This document shows positions 16,900 to 25,644 of a stretch of DNA of 64,000 nucleotides, one piece after another. The notes beneath the pieces are model-generated. The model was not told the origin of the DNA and did no database searches. It worked only from the letters and a program-made list of their open reading frames with translations. Position 1 is the stretch's first letter. Each line of letters opens with the position of its first letter. The position numbers were made by a program, and so were the translations under genes. Source of the DNA: Candidatus Peregrinibacteria bacterium (GTDB taxonomy: Bacteria; Patescibacteriota; Gracilibacteria; UBA1369; LOWO2-01-FULL-3); the NCBI GenBank assembly GCA_018654255.1, contig JABILX010000007.1:1-64000 (forward strand). Reading direction: 5' to 3'.

Positions 16900-17937
16900 C
16901 TAAAAACTGACTCCTCCTTCCTCGCTAACCTCTTTTCCGTGAGCGGTAGACCCATTTTCCGGTACAATTTTCCAAGAAATCTGTGGTTCCAACCTGCCAG
17001 GCAGACCAAATCCACTCGCTTTTGGATGTCCACCACCACCAAATTCTCGAGCAATATCACTCAAATTCACATCATCTCGTTGTGTTCGAAGAGATCCTTT
17101 CACAAGCCCACGATCATCTTCACTCAATAAAACACAATATTTACTGCCAGGAACAGAGTTCAAGTAATCAATCACCCCGCTGGTATCCTTAGAATCAGAC
17201 TCACAAACTTGGTAATCATGCTTGTTCACCGCAGAAACGGTCACACCATCTTCATTCACATAAGTCCTTTCCATGATTCGCCCCCAAAGCCGCATTTTGT
17301 TCACAGGCATTGTATGAAAAAGTTCTTTCGAAATCCGCTTAATATTAGCCCCCCTCTTCATCAGCTCAGAACCAACTTTCAAAACATATTCATCGACATT
17401 CGAATGCATAAAGCTTCCAGTATCAAAATAAAGACCGTGCATCAGCGCGGTCGCAGTATCTTTGTCAATTGAACACTTCGCGTGTCGCAGAAAAAAGAAA
17501 ATAATAAAAGCAGTAGCACAGGCTCCAGGATCAACCAAATTCACAGTCCCAAAACCATTGTTCGACTCGTGATGATCGATATTGATAAATGGTCGAACCG
17601 GATTGCCATCCGAACCGGTCTCAAATAACTCAGGCTTACTCTCGTGAAAAGCAACCAATTTCTTAGCGCCGCAATCAACACTGACAATCACATCAAAATT
17701 TTCGACATCAAAATCCGTAACAAACTTATCCGCACCCCGAAGCCACAAACTGTTTTCAGGAATAGGATCAACACAAGCGCTCACAACTTTCTTCCCATAA
17801 CTTTCTAGGCAATATCTCAAAGCCAAATTACTCCCAACAGCGTCACCATCAGGACTCCTATGAGAAATGATACAGATTCTCTCCGCATCCATGAGAAGTT
17901 TCTTCGCCTCAGCAAATCTTGCTTGCATTCCTTTCAT
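16900..17937 (-). CDS. DHH-family phosphoesterase (NrnA-like oligoribonuclease/pAp phosphatase)
   Basis: 345 aa. DHH-DHHA1 protein that likely degrades nanoRNAs or cyclic-dinucleotide products (pApA). N-terminal DHH domain: SHRSPDGDAVGSNLALR, VDCGAKK, and the signature IDHHESN; ALMHGLYFDTGSFMHSN holds further metal ligands. C-terminal DHHA1 signature GGGGHPKASGF. The frame is open from 17982, but MKGMQARFAEAKKLL at 17937 is the more natural N-terminus. The C-terminal extension of about 35 residues after the DHHA1 motif is unremarkable. Divergent from queG. Confidence 0.9.
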   Translation of the reverse strand: MKGMQARFAEAKKLLMDAERICIISHRSPDGDAVGSNLALRYCLESYGKKVVSACVDPIPENSLWLRGADKFVTDFDVENFDVIVSVDCGAKKLVAFHESKPELFETGSDGNPVRPFINIDHHESNNGFGTVNLVDPGACATAFIIFFFLRHAKCSIDKDTATALMHGLYFDTGSFMHSNVDEYVLKVGSELMKRGANIKRISKELFHTMPVNKMRLWGRIMERTYVNEDGVTVSAVNKHDYQVCESDSKDTSGVIDYLNSVPGSKYCVLLSEDDRGLVKGSLRTQRDDVNLSDIAREFGGGGHPKASGFGLPGRLEPQISWKIVPENGSTAHGKEVSEEGGVSF

Positions 17938-18007
17938 TAAATTGATTTTACTTACATACACCAAAGGTAGAAATCCTAACATTATTTTCTTACTAAAGTG
18001 AATAGTT

Positions 18008-18048
18008 TATACTACACTTCAAGTTGCCCCTATCCAGGAACTGTTATG
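18008..18048 (+). promoter_or_regulatory. queG -10 and ribosome-binding site
   Basis: TATACT at 18008-18013, and AGGA at 18036-18039, 6 bases before ATG 18046. The Shine-Dalgarno decides the start: the frame is open from a GTG at 17998, which lies upstream of the -10. Confidence 0.55.
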
Positions 18049-18984
18049 AAAAATGTATATAAGATAATAAAGTTTGCAAAATTACAAGGATTCGATTTGG
18101 TCGGAGTTGCACCGGTCGAACCAAGTGGCGAGGCATACAAAAACTACCTCTCTTGGTTAGAAAAAAACTTCAACGCAGATATGCAATACATGAGCCGCGA
18201 AGACGCAGTCACAAAACGAAAATCCGCAGCAAATCTTCTCGAAAATGCAAAGTCAGTGATTTGTTTGGCGATAAATTACTACCACGACCAACCTCCCCTG
18301 CCAAAAGGCCATGGTCGAATCGCTCGTTATGCATACGGCCGCGATTATCACAAAATCCTCAAGTCAAAACTCAAAAAAATAGAAACCTACCTCCAAGAAA
18401 CATTCGACGCAAAAACCCTCAGCTACACAGACACAGGCCCAATCTTGGAACGAACGCTCGCAGAACAAGCGGGCCTCGGATTCATAGGGCGCAACTCATG
18501 CCTCATCACAAAGGAGTTTGGCTCATGGGTACTGCTTTCTGAAATAATCACAGACCTCGAATTATCACCGTCATCAATTGAGAGACAACGCGGACTTTCC
18601 TGCGGCACATGCACTCGTTGCATCGACGCTTGCCCGACTAACGCAATAACAAAAGATCCAAAAACCGGCCGAACCCAAATCGACTCAAATAAGTGCATCT
18701 CATACCTGACCATCGAACACAAAGGTCCGATCCCTCTAGAGCTTGCCACCAAAATCAAACCCACTCACCGTCTCTATGGGTGCGACATATGCCAGGAAGT
18801 TTGCCCTCACAATTGCAGAGCAAAACAAACAACTCACAAGGAATTTTTAGACCCAAAAATTGCAGGCGACAGCCTTGACTTAGCTAAGCTGAAAAAAATA
18901 AAAACCGACGATCAATATCTGAAAGCATTCGCAGGATCTCCACTCATGCGCGCCAAACTCCACAAACGACTTACAGAGGGGTAG
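18046..18984 (+). CDS. queG: epoxyqueuosine reductase QueG
   Basis: QueG reduces epoxyqueuosine to queuosine in tRNA wobble position 34 using cobalamin and two [4Fe-4S] clusters. 312 aa. Visible: N-terminal GFDLVGVAPVEPS and YHDQP cobalamin-domain region, DTGPILERTLAEQAGLGFIGRNS (conserved catalytic region with the Asp), then ferredoxin-type motifs CGTCTRCIDACPTNAI and CDICQEVCPHN. The C-terminal HEAT-like tail seen in longer homologues is missing. Its substrate tRNAs with GUN anticodons include the tRNA-Asp and tRNA-Tyr present in this window. Needs B12, which fits the PduO-type adenosyltransferase 2.7 kb away. Confidence 0.94.
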   Translation: MKNVYKIIKFAKLQGFDLVGVAPVEPSGEAYKNYLSWLEKNFNADMQYMSREDAVTKRKSAANLLENAKSVICLAINYYHDQPPLPKGHGRIARYAYGRDYHKILKSKLKKIETYLQETFDAKTLSYTDTGPILERTLAEQAGLGFIGRNSCLITKEFGSWVLLSEIITDLELSPSSIERQRGLSCGTCTRCIDACPTNAITKDPKTGRTQIDSNKCISYLTIEHKGPIPLELATKIKPTHRLYGCDICQEVCPHNCRAKQTTHKEFLDPKIAGDSLDLAKLKKIKTDDQYLKAFAGSPLMRAKLHKRLTEG

Positions 18985-19012
18985 GTCGTCAACACCAAAG
19001 TCTTCTAAAAAA

Positions 19013-19891
19013 CTACATAAAAGAACTCTTCAACTCTTCAATATCCACAACTTTATCGGGCACATCCACGGGCTTCGACTCTTTTAAAGCAGCTTCCTCA
19101 TCTCCATACGCCGGCCTTTCCTCGCGGTAAAACAACCCAATCGGAATCTTGTCGCCCCATTCACGCCCACGACGCGACGCCTCGCACCTAGCATCAGGAT
19201 CCCCAGGCCCAGCCACAACAAAACTTTCATCATCCTCCAAAGTATAAACTCGACTATTGAAATATTCATAAGTATTAACTTTGTTGAAAGTCACGCACGG
19301 CTGAAAAACATCGATCAATGCAAACCCGCGATGCTTCAACCCGCCCTCAATCAACGACGTCAAATGAGGTAAATTCCCAGCATACCCGCGAGCAATATAA
19401 GTCGCTCCCGACGCCAGTCCAAGCTCAATAGGATTCACTGGAATTTCGATTGCTCCCTCGGGAGTTGACTTGGTTCGGACTCCTTTCTCAGAAGTCGGAG
19501 AAGTCTGCCCAGTTGTCAAACCATAAATCTGATTATCTTGAATAACATAAGTAATATCTAAATTTCTTCTCATCGAATGAATTAAATGCCCCATCCCAAG
19601 CCCATACCCATCCCCGTCTCCACCAATCGCCATCACGGTCAATTCAGGATTCGCCAATTTTATTCCAGTCGCAACCGGCAGCGGCCGACCATGTAATCCT
19701 TCGAATCCATAACATTTCACCCAGTGCGGAATCTTTGATCCACAACCAATCCCACTCGAAATCACAACTTCCGAAGTCTTCAACCCAGCCTTAACGATAG
19801 CTCCTTTTACGGCAGCTTGGACTCCATAGTCTCCACAGCCAGGACACCAGTTTGGGTTTGTTTTGGTTTGTAAATCAGTCAATTCAGTCAT
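19013..19891 (-). CDS. 2-oxoacid:ferredoxin oxidoreductase, beta subunit
   Basis: 292 aa, TPP-binding subunit of a 2-oxoglutarate- or pyruvate-type ferredoxin oxidoreductase. Features: NWCPGCGDYGVQAAVKGAI, GIGCGSKIPHW, GLHGRPLPVATGIKLANPEL, the TPP/Mg motif GGDGDGYGLGMGHLIHSMRRN...DNQIYGLTTGQTSPTS. Cysteines C17 and C20 plus a later Cys near 198 fit the [4Fe-4S] cluster site of the KorB type. Overlaps the alpha-subunit stop by 4 bases. The substrate cannot be fixed from sequence by eye; the two-gene organisation matches KorAB/OforAB. Confidence 0.92.
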   Translation of the reverse strand: MTELTDLQTKTNPNWCPGCGDYGVQAAVKGAIVKAGLKTSEVVISSGIGCGSKIPHWVKCYGFEGLHGRPLPVATGIKLANPELTVMAIGGDGDGYGLGMGHLIHSMRRNLDITYVIQDNQIYGLTTGQTSPTSEKGVRTKSTPEGAIEIPVNPIELGLASGATYIARGYAGNLPHLTSLIEGGLKHRGFALIDVFQPCVTFNKVNTYEYFNSRVYTLEDDESFVVAGPGDPDARCEASRRGREWGDKIPIGLFYREERPAYGDEEAALKESKPVDVPDKVVDIEELKSSFM

Positions 19892-21645
19892 AGTGAATTC
19901 AACTTGTTAATAATAAACTCCGAATCCATCTGTCTTCCATCGTATTTCAAAATCTTCTCATCAAATTTAAAGCCAGTGTTCTCAGTAATAACTCCTCCCA
20001 TCATTCCAGAAAAATTCTGCTCAACCAAGATCACTCTATTCGCCGCCTTCAAGATCACCTCTATTTTTTCAGAGTGGAAAGGAACGGCATGTTTGATCAA
20101 CAAAATATTTGCCTTAACATCAAGCTCGGTCAAAACCTCCTCAAGCACAGGCTTCAAAGAACCAAATCCAACAAAAGTAATTTCAGCTTCATCAGCCGAC
20201 GCACCGACCAACTCAGGTTCAGGCAATTCAGCAAGCAATCCATCCATCTTTCGCATTCTCTTATTCATCTCAAGTACACGGTTTTCACGATCCTCAACAG
20301 CCTCCCCAAATTCATCAGTTTCATAAGAAGTTGTCACATGCTCCCCTTTTTCAGTTCCCGGCAAAGTGCGCCCAGAAACACCATCTTCAGACTCAGCATA
20401 TCTCTTGAAAAATCCTTCCTCAGACGCAGCTGAGGCACCAGATGAATCCAAAATCTTTCCACGATCAATTTCAAGACCTTCGGTACCAAAATGATCTCCA
20501 GAAATAGAAACTATAGATTCAGAAAGATATTTATCTAACAAAACGATCACAGGAATTTGATATTTATCAGCCAAATTAAATGCATCAAAACCCATTGAGT
20601 AGCACTCAGCGACATCGCCAGGAATCATTACAAGTCTAGGATAATCTCCTTGTGAAGCATGCATGACTTGCCTCAAGTCACCTTGCTCAGTGCGAGTTGG
20701 TAGACCTGTAGAAGGTCCGACTCTTTGAGACTCAGCAATCACACAAGGAACCTCGGCACAGCCAGCCAATCCAACGGCCTCGGTCATCAAAGCAAAACCA
20801 CCGCCAGACGTACAAGTCATAGAACGAGCGCCAGCAAACCCAGCGCCAACAATCATATTCATTGCAGCGATTTCATCTTCCGCGTGCTTCATCACAATCC
20901 CCTTCTTGCGACCCCAAGCAGCCATCGTATGCATGATCGAAGAAGCCGGAGTCATGGGATATGCAGCGACGAATTTGCATCCAGCCGCAACAGCTCCAAG
21001 ACAAAAAGCATCATTCCCATTCAAAAGCATCTCTTCCTCAAACTTGTCTCCCCTCTCAAGTTCAAAATGAACTTCAGAAACAAACCCAGCCCCAGCTCGC
21101 AAAGCTTTTATATTAGCATCAACAACTTCAGCACCTTTAGAACCAAACTTATCTCGAATCATTTTCTCCAAATACTCCAGAGGCTCTCCCATCAACCCTA
21201 ATACAACACCAAGTGCAACTGTGTTTTTATAAATTTCACCTCCAAGTTCCTTCGCAGTCCCAACCAAGTCAACCGGCATCATCTTGACGCCAGGCGCGTC
21301 AACGCCGTCCGCCGTCGAACCGCCAGCGCCAGTCGCAGCCCCCTCCAAACTCTTATCATAAACAAAAACACCACCTTCTCTCAACTGACTCAAATGCTCG
21401 GCAAAACTATCTTTGTCCAAAGCAACCACGATATCTACAGTCTCATCATGACACAAAACCGGCTCCAAAAAAGAAAATCGAACTCGATTATAATTATGTC
21501 CGCCACGAATCAAAGACATGATCTCATTAGAAATAAACACAGAAGCCCCTTCCCTATTCAAAGATTGCCCAAGAAGAAGCCCAGCACTTTCTATACCAGC
21601 ACCCGCAGGCCCCCCAATCAAAATATTTATAGTTTTTCTATTCAT
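19888..21645 (-). CDS. 2-oxoacid:ferredoxin oxidoreductase, fused gamma-alpha subunit
   Basis: 585 aa. Residues 1-190 are the gamma domain (LIGGPAGAGIESAGLLLGQ; SNEIMSLIRGGHNYNRVRF); residues 205-585 are the alpha domain (GNDAFCLGAVAAGCKFVAAYPMTPAS, the TSGGGFALMTEAVGLAG block, SQRVGPSTGLPTRTEQGDL, and the late KAANRVILVEQNFSGMM). This gamma-alpha fusion paired with a separate beta subunit is the normal KorA-type arrangement. A Gly/Ala-rich insertion (GAATGAGGSTADG, around 105) interrupts the gamma domain. The electron acceptor is ferredoxin by family; no ferredoxin gene is adjacent. Confidence 0.92.
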   Translation of the reverse strand: MNRKTINILIGGPAGAGIESAGLLLGQSLNREGASVFISNEIMSLIRGGHNYNRVRFSFLEPVLCHDETVDIVVALDKDSFAEHLSQLREGGVFVYDKSLEGAATGAGGSTADGVDAPGVKMMPVDLVGTAKELGGEIYKNTVALGVVLGLMGEPLEYLEKMIRDKFGSKGAEVVDANIKALRAGAGFVSEVHFELERGDKFEEEMLLNGNDAFCLGAVAAGCKFVAAYPMTPASSIMHTMAAWGRKKGIVMKHAEDEIAAMNMIVGAGFAGARSMTCTSGGGFALMTEAVGLAGCAEVPCVIAESQRVGPSTGLPTRTEQGDLRQVMHASQGDYPRLVMIPGDVAECYSMGFDAFNLADKYQIPVIVLLDKYLSESIVSISGDHFGTEGLEIDRGKILDSSGASAASEEGFFKRYAESEDGVSGRTLPGTEKGEHVTTSYETDEFGEAVEDRENRVLEMNKRMRKMDGLLAELPEPELVGASADEAEITFVGFGSLKPVLEEVLTELDVKANILLIKHAVPFHSEKIEVILKAANRVILVEQNFSGMMGGVITENTGFKFDEKILKYDGRQMDSEFIINKLNSL

Positions 21646-21659
21646 AAGTGGACCCTATT

Positions 21660-22196
21660 CTAACATTCACCCATAACAAATAACAAGTCGCTCAGTCTGT
21701 TTAAATATTTTCTAATATGCACAAGCCTTTTAATCCGAAACACATTATACATTGATCTCTCAGCTCTTCTGGCGACAGTCCGACAAATATGAAAGCGAGC
21801 ACAAAGCTCTCCTTTTTCGCCAGGCTTCACGAATTTCCCAAATTTCTTGCCACGAGCAGCCGACTGTTCATCTACGGTCACTCCTTTCACATAACTCCAA
21901 TACTTATCAATCATACCTTCAGCCCATGTGACATCCTCGGCTGACATTTTGCTCATATTAGCTCCAGCGATTTCGGTTCCAATCCGATAAAGATCCTCTT
22001 GTACTTTGTCCAAAGTTTCCATAAAAGATTTGCCAAGCGATGTGCTGCGGTCAACCTTGCAAGCAGCAAGCCCAACGAACGAATTCAGCTCATCAATCTC
22101 GCCAAGTGCGTTCATTATTTTAGAATTCTTGCTATACTTGCGCGGTCCAAGAAGTTTTGTTTTCCCGCTATCCCCCAAGCCAGTATATATTTTCAT
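21660..22196 (-). CDS. cob(I)alamin adenosyltransferase, PduO type
   Basis: 178 aa. Transfers adenosyl from ATP to cobalamin. N-terminal ATP loop IYTGLGDSGKTKLLGPRKYSKN, then GEIDELNSFVGLA, LDKVQEDLYRIGTEI, and the C-terminal active-site region HICRTVARRAERSMY...YLNRLSDLLFVMG, all family-typical. The usual FVLPGGS segment is altered to FVKPGEKGELCARFH, so the enzyme may have shifted detail. No cobalamin biosynthesis or AdoCbl-dependent mutase is in the window; the only B12 user seen is queG. Confidence 0.9.
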   Translation of the reverse strand: MKIYTGLGDSGKTKLLGPRKYSKNSKIMNALGEIDELNSFVGLAACKVDRSTSLGKSFMETLDKVQEDLYRIGTEIAGANMSKMSAEDVTWAEGMIDKYWSYVKGVTVDEQSAARGKKFGKFVKPGEKGELCARFHICRTVARRAERSMYNVFRIKRLVHIRKYLNRLSDLLFVMGEC

Positions 22197-22268
22197 ATTA
22201 TTGGAAATTAATTAGACATCAGACATTTTCACACATAAAATAGAAAAAAGCCATTTACCATAATTTTC

Positions 22269-22691
22269 ATGCCTAAAAAATCAAATAAAACAATAAAAGA
22301 CCCGTCTTTAGTCAAAGAAATAAGAGCTTTAACGGAATCAGAAAAAAGTCTAGAAAAAGAATTGGTACGTGAAATGCGCCTGCTAGCTAAAGAAATTGGA
22401 AAAATCAAACAAATGGAGGTGATAAAAATCTTCAGACACCCTTGGAAATTTTTGGGACTCTCTATGGTGAAAGGAATAATGGTCGGGTTTGGTTCTGTCC
22501 TTGGAGCAACAGTTTTCTTATCGATTTTTATTTACCTTTTGGCTCGAATAAGCCTCGTTCCGTTCGTAGGAGACTTCGTAGAATCGGTCATGGCAGAGAT
22601 TCAAGGACCAGCTCAAGAAGAGCAAAGTAGCGATAGCGATATATTCGAACAATACAAAAAAGCCCAACAAGAGATCGAAACTGAAAATTAG
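22269..22691 (+). CDS. DUF5665-like single/double-pass membrane protein
   Basis: 140 aa. An N-terminal charged coiled-coil-like helix (KEIRALTESEKSLEKELVREMRLLAKEIGKIKQ), then FRHPWKFLGLSMVKGIMVGFGSVLGATVFLSIFIYLLARI forming one long or two hydrophobic segments, then VPFVGDFVESVMAEIQ and an acidic tail. This order, a charged helix, a 'P-W-K-F' turn, the GxxxGxG membrane segment and the PxxGxF motif, matches the DUF5665 family as I recall it. Function unknown. Divergent from the adenosyltransferase. Confidence 0.65.
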   Translation: MPKKSNKTIKDPSLVKEIRALTESEKSLEKELVREMRLLAKEIGKIKQMEVIKIFRHPWKFLGLSMVKGIMVGFGSVLGATVFLSIFIYLLARISLVPFVGDFVESVMAEIQGPAQEEQSSDSDIFEQYKKAQQEIETEN

Positions 22692-22692
22692 G

Positions 22693-22720
22693 TTGAAATA
22701 TGGTTAAAAAGGGGTACAAT
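22693..22720 (+). promoter_or_regulatory. promoter of the TSP3-like gene
   Basis: -35 TTGAAA (22693-22698), 16-base spacer ending in AAAAAGGGG, -10 TACAAT (22715-22720). The AAGGGG next to the -10 recurs at two other promoters in the window. Confidence 0.65.
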
Positions 22721-22749
22721 TAACCCTAATATAATTAATTTGTGAAAAT

Positions 22750-23253
22750 ATGAAAAAGTATAATATTTTGATAGCAGTTTTAGTCGGACTAGCGATTGTG
22801 CTAGGAGGATTAATTTTATATTTCAACGATGACCTTTTCAAATCCGAAGGAGGTTTGTCATCGGTTTTGGAAGACCCAACAGCAGAAGAAGTTGTAGAAG
22901 AGCCAGCTCCAGAACCTGAAGTGGTTGTTGAAGAGCCAGTTGTCGAAGAACCAGCTCCAGAGCCTGAACCAGTCCCTGAACCAGAGCCAGTACCAACCCC
23001 AGCGCCAGCTCCAACATCCCAAAGCTCAGACAGCGATGGCGATGGAGTAGAAGACTCCGTGGACAACTGTGTCTATACAGACAATCCAGGCCAAACAGAT
23101 ATGGATAAGGATGGTATCGGAAACGATTGCGACCCAGACAACGACAACGATGGAGTTCCAAACGAACAAGATCAATGTATCTGGACATTCAATAAAACTG
23201 TTGGCTCAGACGGATGTGTCAAAAAAGATGACGACATTATCTATCTTTGGTAG
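22750..23253 (+). CDS. exported thrombospondin type-3 repeat-like protein
   Basis: 167 aa. Residues 1-26 are a signal anchor ([21 protein letters not shown]). Residues 45-95 form a Pro/Glu/Val-rich spacer (EEPAPEPE repeats) that could span the cell envelope. Residues 95-150 contain calcium-binding TSP3-like repeats: [41 protein letters not shown], with Asp at the EF-hand-like ligand positions and cysteines for disulphides. Likely membrane-anchored and outward facing, binding Ca2+ (family knowledge). Short for such proteins. Confidence 0.85.
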   Translation: MKKYNILIAVLVGLAIVLGGLILYFNDDLFKSEGGLSSVLEDPTAEEVVEEPAPEPEVVVEEPVVEEPAPEPEPVPEPEPVPTPAPAPTSQSSDSDGDGVEDSVDNCVYTDNPGQTDMDKDGIGNDCDPDNDNDGVPNEQDQCIWTFNKTVGSDGCVKKDDDIIYLW

Positions 23254-23271
23254 TCGACATCGATCTGTAAT

Positions 23272-23859
23272 CTAAAACACCTCCGCCCTATACGTCTCGA
23301 TTTCAACGAGACCTTTTTCCCATTCATCAGGGACAAGTCCCGCCTTCGAGCACAAAGAGTCCAAAAACTTTCTCTTCAATCCTTCCTTGCTAATTCCATC
23401 ATCAAGCTCCGCCCTAAGATCACCCCAAACCTGCGGCAGATAGGTAGCCTTAGCAAAACCAGATGACAAAACAACCCCATCACCAACCCGCAATTTCTCA
23501 AGCAAATCCGAAGATCCAGAATACTCAAGGGGAACAGGAACGCTCAAAACAGAAACCTCAATCTCAACATCATGGAACTCAGAGGCCGTCAGAGGATCAA
23601 AACGAGGATCTTTAAAAGCTGCGCTTACAGAATTCTCACGAATACCAAGGATCAAAGGCAAGGTCCCAGAAGTATCCCCTATACATCCACGGAGTCTTCC
23701 ATCTAGTTCAAGGGTGACAAAAACCCCTCTTCGTTCATTCAAAACAGCGGCAGGAGCACCCTTTGGCATATTAGGCTCGTTAGAATCAATATCCAATCTC
23801 TCGGAGATCATCCCTCTCGCTACAGCCTTCAGATATTTACGAATTTTTTCATCAATCAT
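23272..23859 (-). CDS. AMMECR1-domain protein (AmmeMemoRadiSam system protein A)
   Basis: 195 aa. AMMECR1 fold with the defining motif LRGCIG at residues 56-61, preceded by GVFVTLELDG and followed by ENSVSAAFKDPRFDPLT and IEVSVLSVPVPLE; YLPQVWGD near the C-terminal third is also family-typical. Biochemical function is not established. The start overlaps the stop of the Memo gene by 4 bases. In many bacteria these two travel with a radical SAM enzyme; none is seen here. Confidence 0.93.
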   Translation of the reverse strand: MIDEKIRKYLKAVARGMISERLDIDSNEPNMPKGAPAAVLNERRGVFVTLELDGRLRGCIGDTSGTLPLILGIRENSVSAAFKDPRFDPLTASEFHDVEIEVSVLSVPVPLEYSGSSDLLEKLRVGDGVVLSSGFAKATYLPQVWGDLRAELDDGISKEGLKRKFLDSLCSKAGLVPDEWEKGLVEIETYRAEVF

Positions 23860-24671
23860 AAAAATGCAATGCTAGTATATCCAACCACACGATCACGATC
23901 TCCAGCCGTGTCTCCAGAATTTTTATAATCCAAAGCTACCGGTTTCCATCCAAATTTCTCAGCCAAAAACATCGACGCCAAAATCCCTTTCAAACCGCAC
24001 GCATCCCCTTTCTCTATGACTTTTTCAATATTCATTCCAACAATCCCCTCCACGGTCTCACGATCAACATCCAACGCTTCTTCATAAGGCAAAAAATGGC
24101 TCAAATCACTCGAAACAACCAACAAAACATCCTCGCGTGAGACAAACTCAGCCAGACGCTCCGCCAAAAAATCAGGCCTCACGGAACTCAAAGCCAAAGG
24201 ATAAACAACAAACCGATTCAAGCAAACCTGCAAAAACGGCAACTGCACTTCCAGTGAATGTTCATCGGTATGCGCCTCGGGAATATTCAAAAACAAATCA
24301 TCATCCTCCCCAGCCCCAACCTCGCTACGAATATCACGAACAGCAACTTCCCCAAGCGGAGTTTTCCAAGCACCATCTGGGAAAACAGACCCACCGTTAA
24401 AAGGAACCGAATGTGACAATCCAATCAATACAACTTTCCATTCAACATCCCTATCCAATTTTTTCAATAATTTAAACCCATGCCCAGCAACACCTCCGCT
24501 GTAGAGATATCCCGCATGTGGAACAATCAAACCTTTTACCTGTCCCTTTAATTTATCCAAGACATCTTCGCTAAACTCAGCCGAAGCCAGATATCTCAAA
24601 ATATCCTGCTTCAACATAGCCCGGTCTCCCGGATAAAACTGATTCGCAACTGCAGGTTCTCTTATTTGCAT
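23856..24671 (-). CDS. Memo-like protein (AmmeMemoRadiSam system protein B)
   Basis: 271 aa. MEMO1-family fold related to non-haem iron class III extradiol dioxygenases. Motifs: REPAVANQFYPGD at the N-terminus, LIVPHAGYLYSGGVAGHGF, LIGLSHSVPFNG, EAHTDEHSLEVQLPFLQ and SSDLSHFLPYEEA, containing the conserved His/Asp/Cys-region residues. The frame is open to 24776, inside lgt, but the family N-terminus begins at MQIREPAVANQFYPG, so 24671 is chosen. That leaves 38 bases to the lgt stop, so lgt-memo-ammecr1 may be one transcript. Confidence 0.93.
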   Translation of the reverse strand: MQIREPAVANQFYPGDRAMLKQDILRYLASAEFSEDVLDKLKGQVKGLIVPHAGYLYSGGVAGHGFKLLKKLDRDVEWKVVLIGLSHSVPFNGGSVFPDGAWKTPLGEVAVRDIRSEVGAGEDDDLFLNIPEAHTDEHSLEVQLPFLQVCLNRFVVYPLALSSVRPDFLAERLAEFVSREDVLLVVSSDLSHFLPYEEALDVDRETVEGIVGMNIEKVIEKGDACGLKGILASMFLAEKFGWKPVALDYKNSGDTAGDRDRVVGYTSIAFL

Positions 24672-24709
24672 GGTAGAGCAAATATAGCAAGAGTGTAGCT
24701 TGGGCTCAA

Positions 24710-25531
24710 CTATCTTCTCTTGAAAATCCAACCCATTCCAATTGTAGCTATCCCCACCGGCACAATAGACAACCACTGCCCCATCGTCAAAACTCCGTCA
24801 GAAACAACCTGGTATTCTTTGAAAAACTCAACTCCAAACCTGCTCAAGAAATACAATCCAACAAACGTAAACACAAAAAGTCCAGGTTTCACCCAGTCTT
24901 CAAGACGACCATCCTTTCCACGTCTGTGAACCCACGAACTAAACAAAAACGCAAAGATACCAAGTGCCAAAACCGCTTCATATATTTGCGATGGATGCCT
25001 CCCAAAGGTCTCACCATTCAAAGAAAATACAACTGCCCACGGCAAGTCACTAGCCCTCCCAACAATTTCCGAATTAAAGAAATTCCCAATCCTTACAAAT
25101 CCAGCAACCAAAGGCATACACACCACTAACAAATCCACGTATTTCCAAAAACCAATCCGACCAGCGGAACCAGAAGAGCCCGACCCGCGCCGAACCCATA
25201 ACCAAAACAAAACATACGCCACCAACAATCCAATCGTCGCTCCATGACTCGACAACCCGCCTTCCCAAACACGCAAAATCCGTAAAGGTTCACTCAAATA
25301 ATACTCCGGATGATAAAAGAAAACTTCTCCCAGTCTCGCACCAATAACCAACCCAAAAAACAAAAATCCAACCGCCAGATCAAAATGAGCCATCGGCCAC
25401 TTTTCCTTCTTCCAAAGTCGCGCAGTCAAAAAATAATAGCCAAGCACACCAAAAGCAAACATAACCCCGTACCACCGCACCTCGACAGGTCCGAAACTAA
25501 AAGCAATCGAAGATATTTCGTGAACAAACAT
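24710..25531 (-). CDS. lgt: prolipoprotein diacylglyceryl transferase
   Basis: 273 aa integral membrane enzyme that attaches diacylglycerol from phosphatidylglycerol to the lipobox Cys of prolipoproteins. Seven hydrophobic segments. Conserved residues: RWYGVMFAFG, GLVIGARLGEVFFYHPEYY, WEGGLSSHGATIGLL, the signature RIGNFFNSEIVGR, and HPSQIYEA, with FSRFGVEFFKEYQ at the end. The start at 25531 is an ATG lying exactly 6 bases downstream of a TATATT box; a GTG two codons upstream is in frame but would lie in the promoter. Confidence 0.95.
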   Translation of the reverse strand: MFVHEISSIAFSFGPVEVRWYGVMFAFGVLGYYFLTARLWKKEKWPMAHFDLAVGFLFFGLVIGARLGEVFFYHPEYYLSEPLRILRVWEGGLSSHGATIGLLVAYVLFWLWVRRGSGSSGSAGRIGFWKYVDLLVVCMPLVAGFVRIGNFFNSEIVGRASDLPWAVVFSLNGETFGRHPSQIYEAVLALGIFAFLFSSWVHRRGKDGRLEDWVKPGLFVFTFVGLYFLSRFGVEFFKEYQVVSDGVLTMGQWLSIVPVGIATIGMGWIFKRR

Positions 25532-25537
25532 GCGCAC

Positions 25538-25543
25538 AATATA
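25538..25543 (-). promoter_or_regulatory. lgt -10 box, leaderless start
   Basis: Minus strand TATATT (25543-25538), then 6 bases, then ATG 25531. No convincing -35. Spacing predicts transcription starting at the ATG. Confidence 0.5.
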
Positions 25544-25564
25544 ACATAAATTTTCATTTTACCC

Positions 25565-25592
25565 TTGCTCGTGGCAGAACAAGGGGTATAAT
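25565..25592 (+). promoter_or_regulatory. promoter of the antiporter gene
   Basis: -35 TTGCTC (25565-25570), 16-base spacer ending AACAAGGGG, -10 TATAAT (25587-25592). Leader about 46 bases, AT-rich. Confidence 0.65.
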
Positions 25593-25644
25593 CCACCGAG
25601 ACAAATTTCACATATATATAAATATAAATACTTAACTAATCACT

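Noticed and set aside
25593-25644. Riboswitch in the antiporter leader
   Set aside because: Only ~50 AT-rich bases remain after the start site, with no stable stem or known aptamer consensus.
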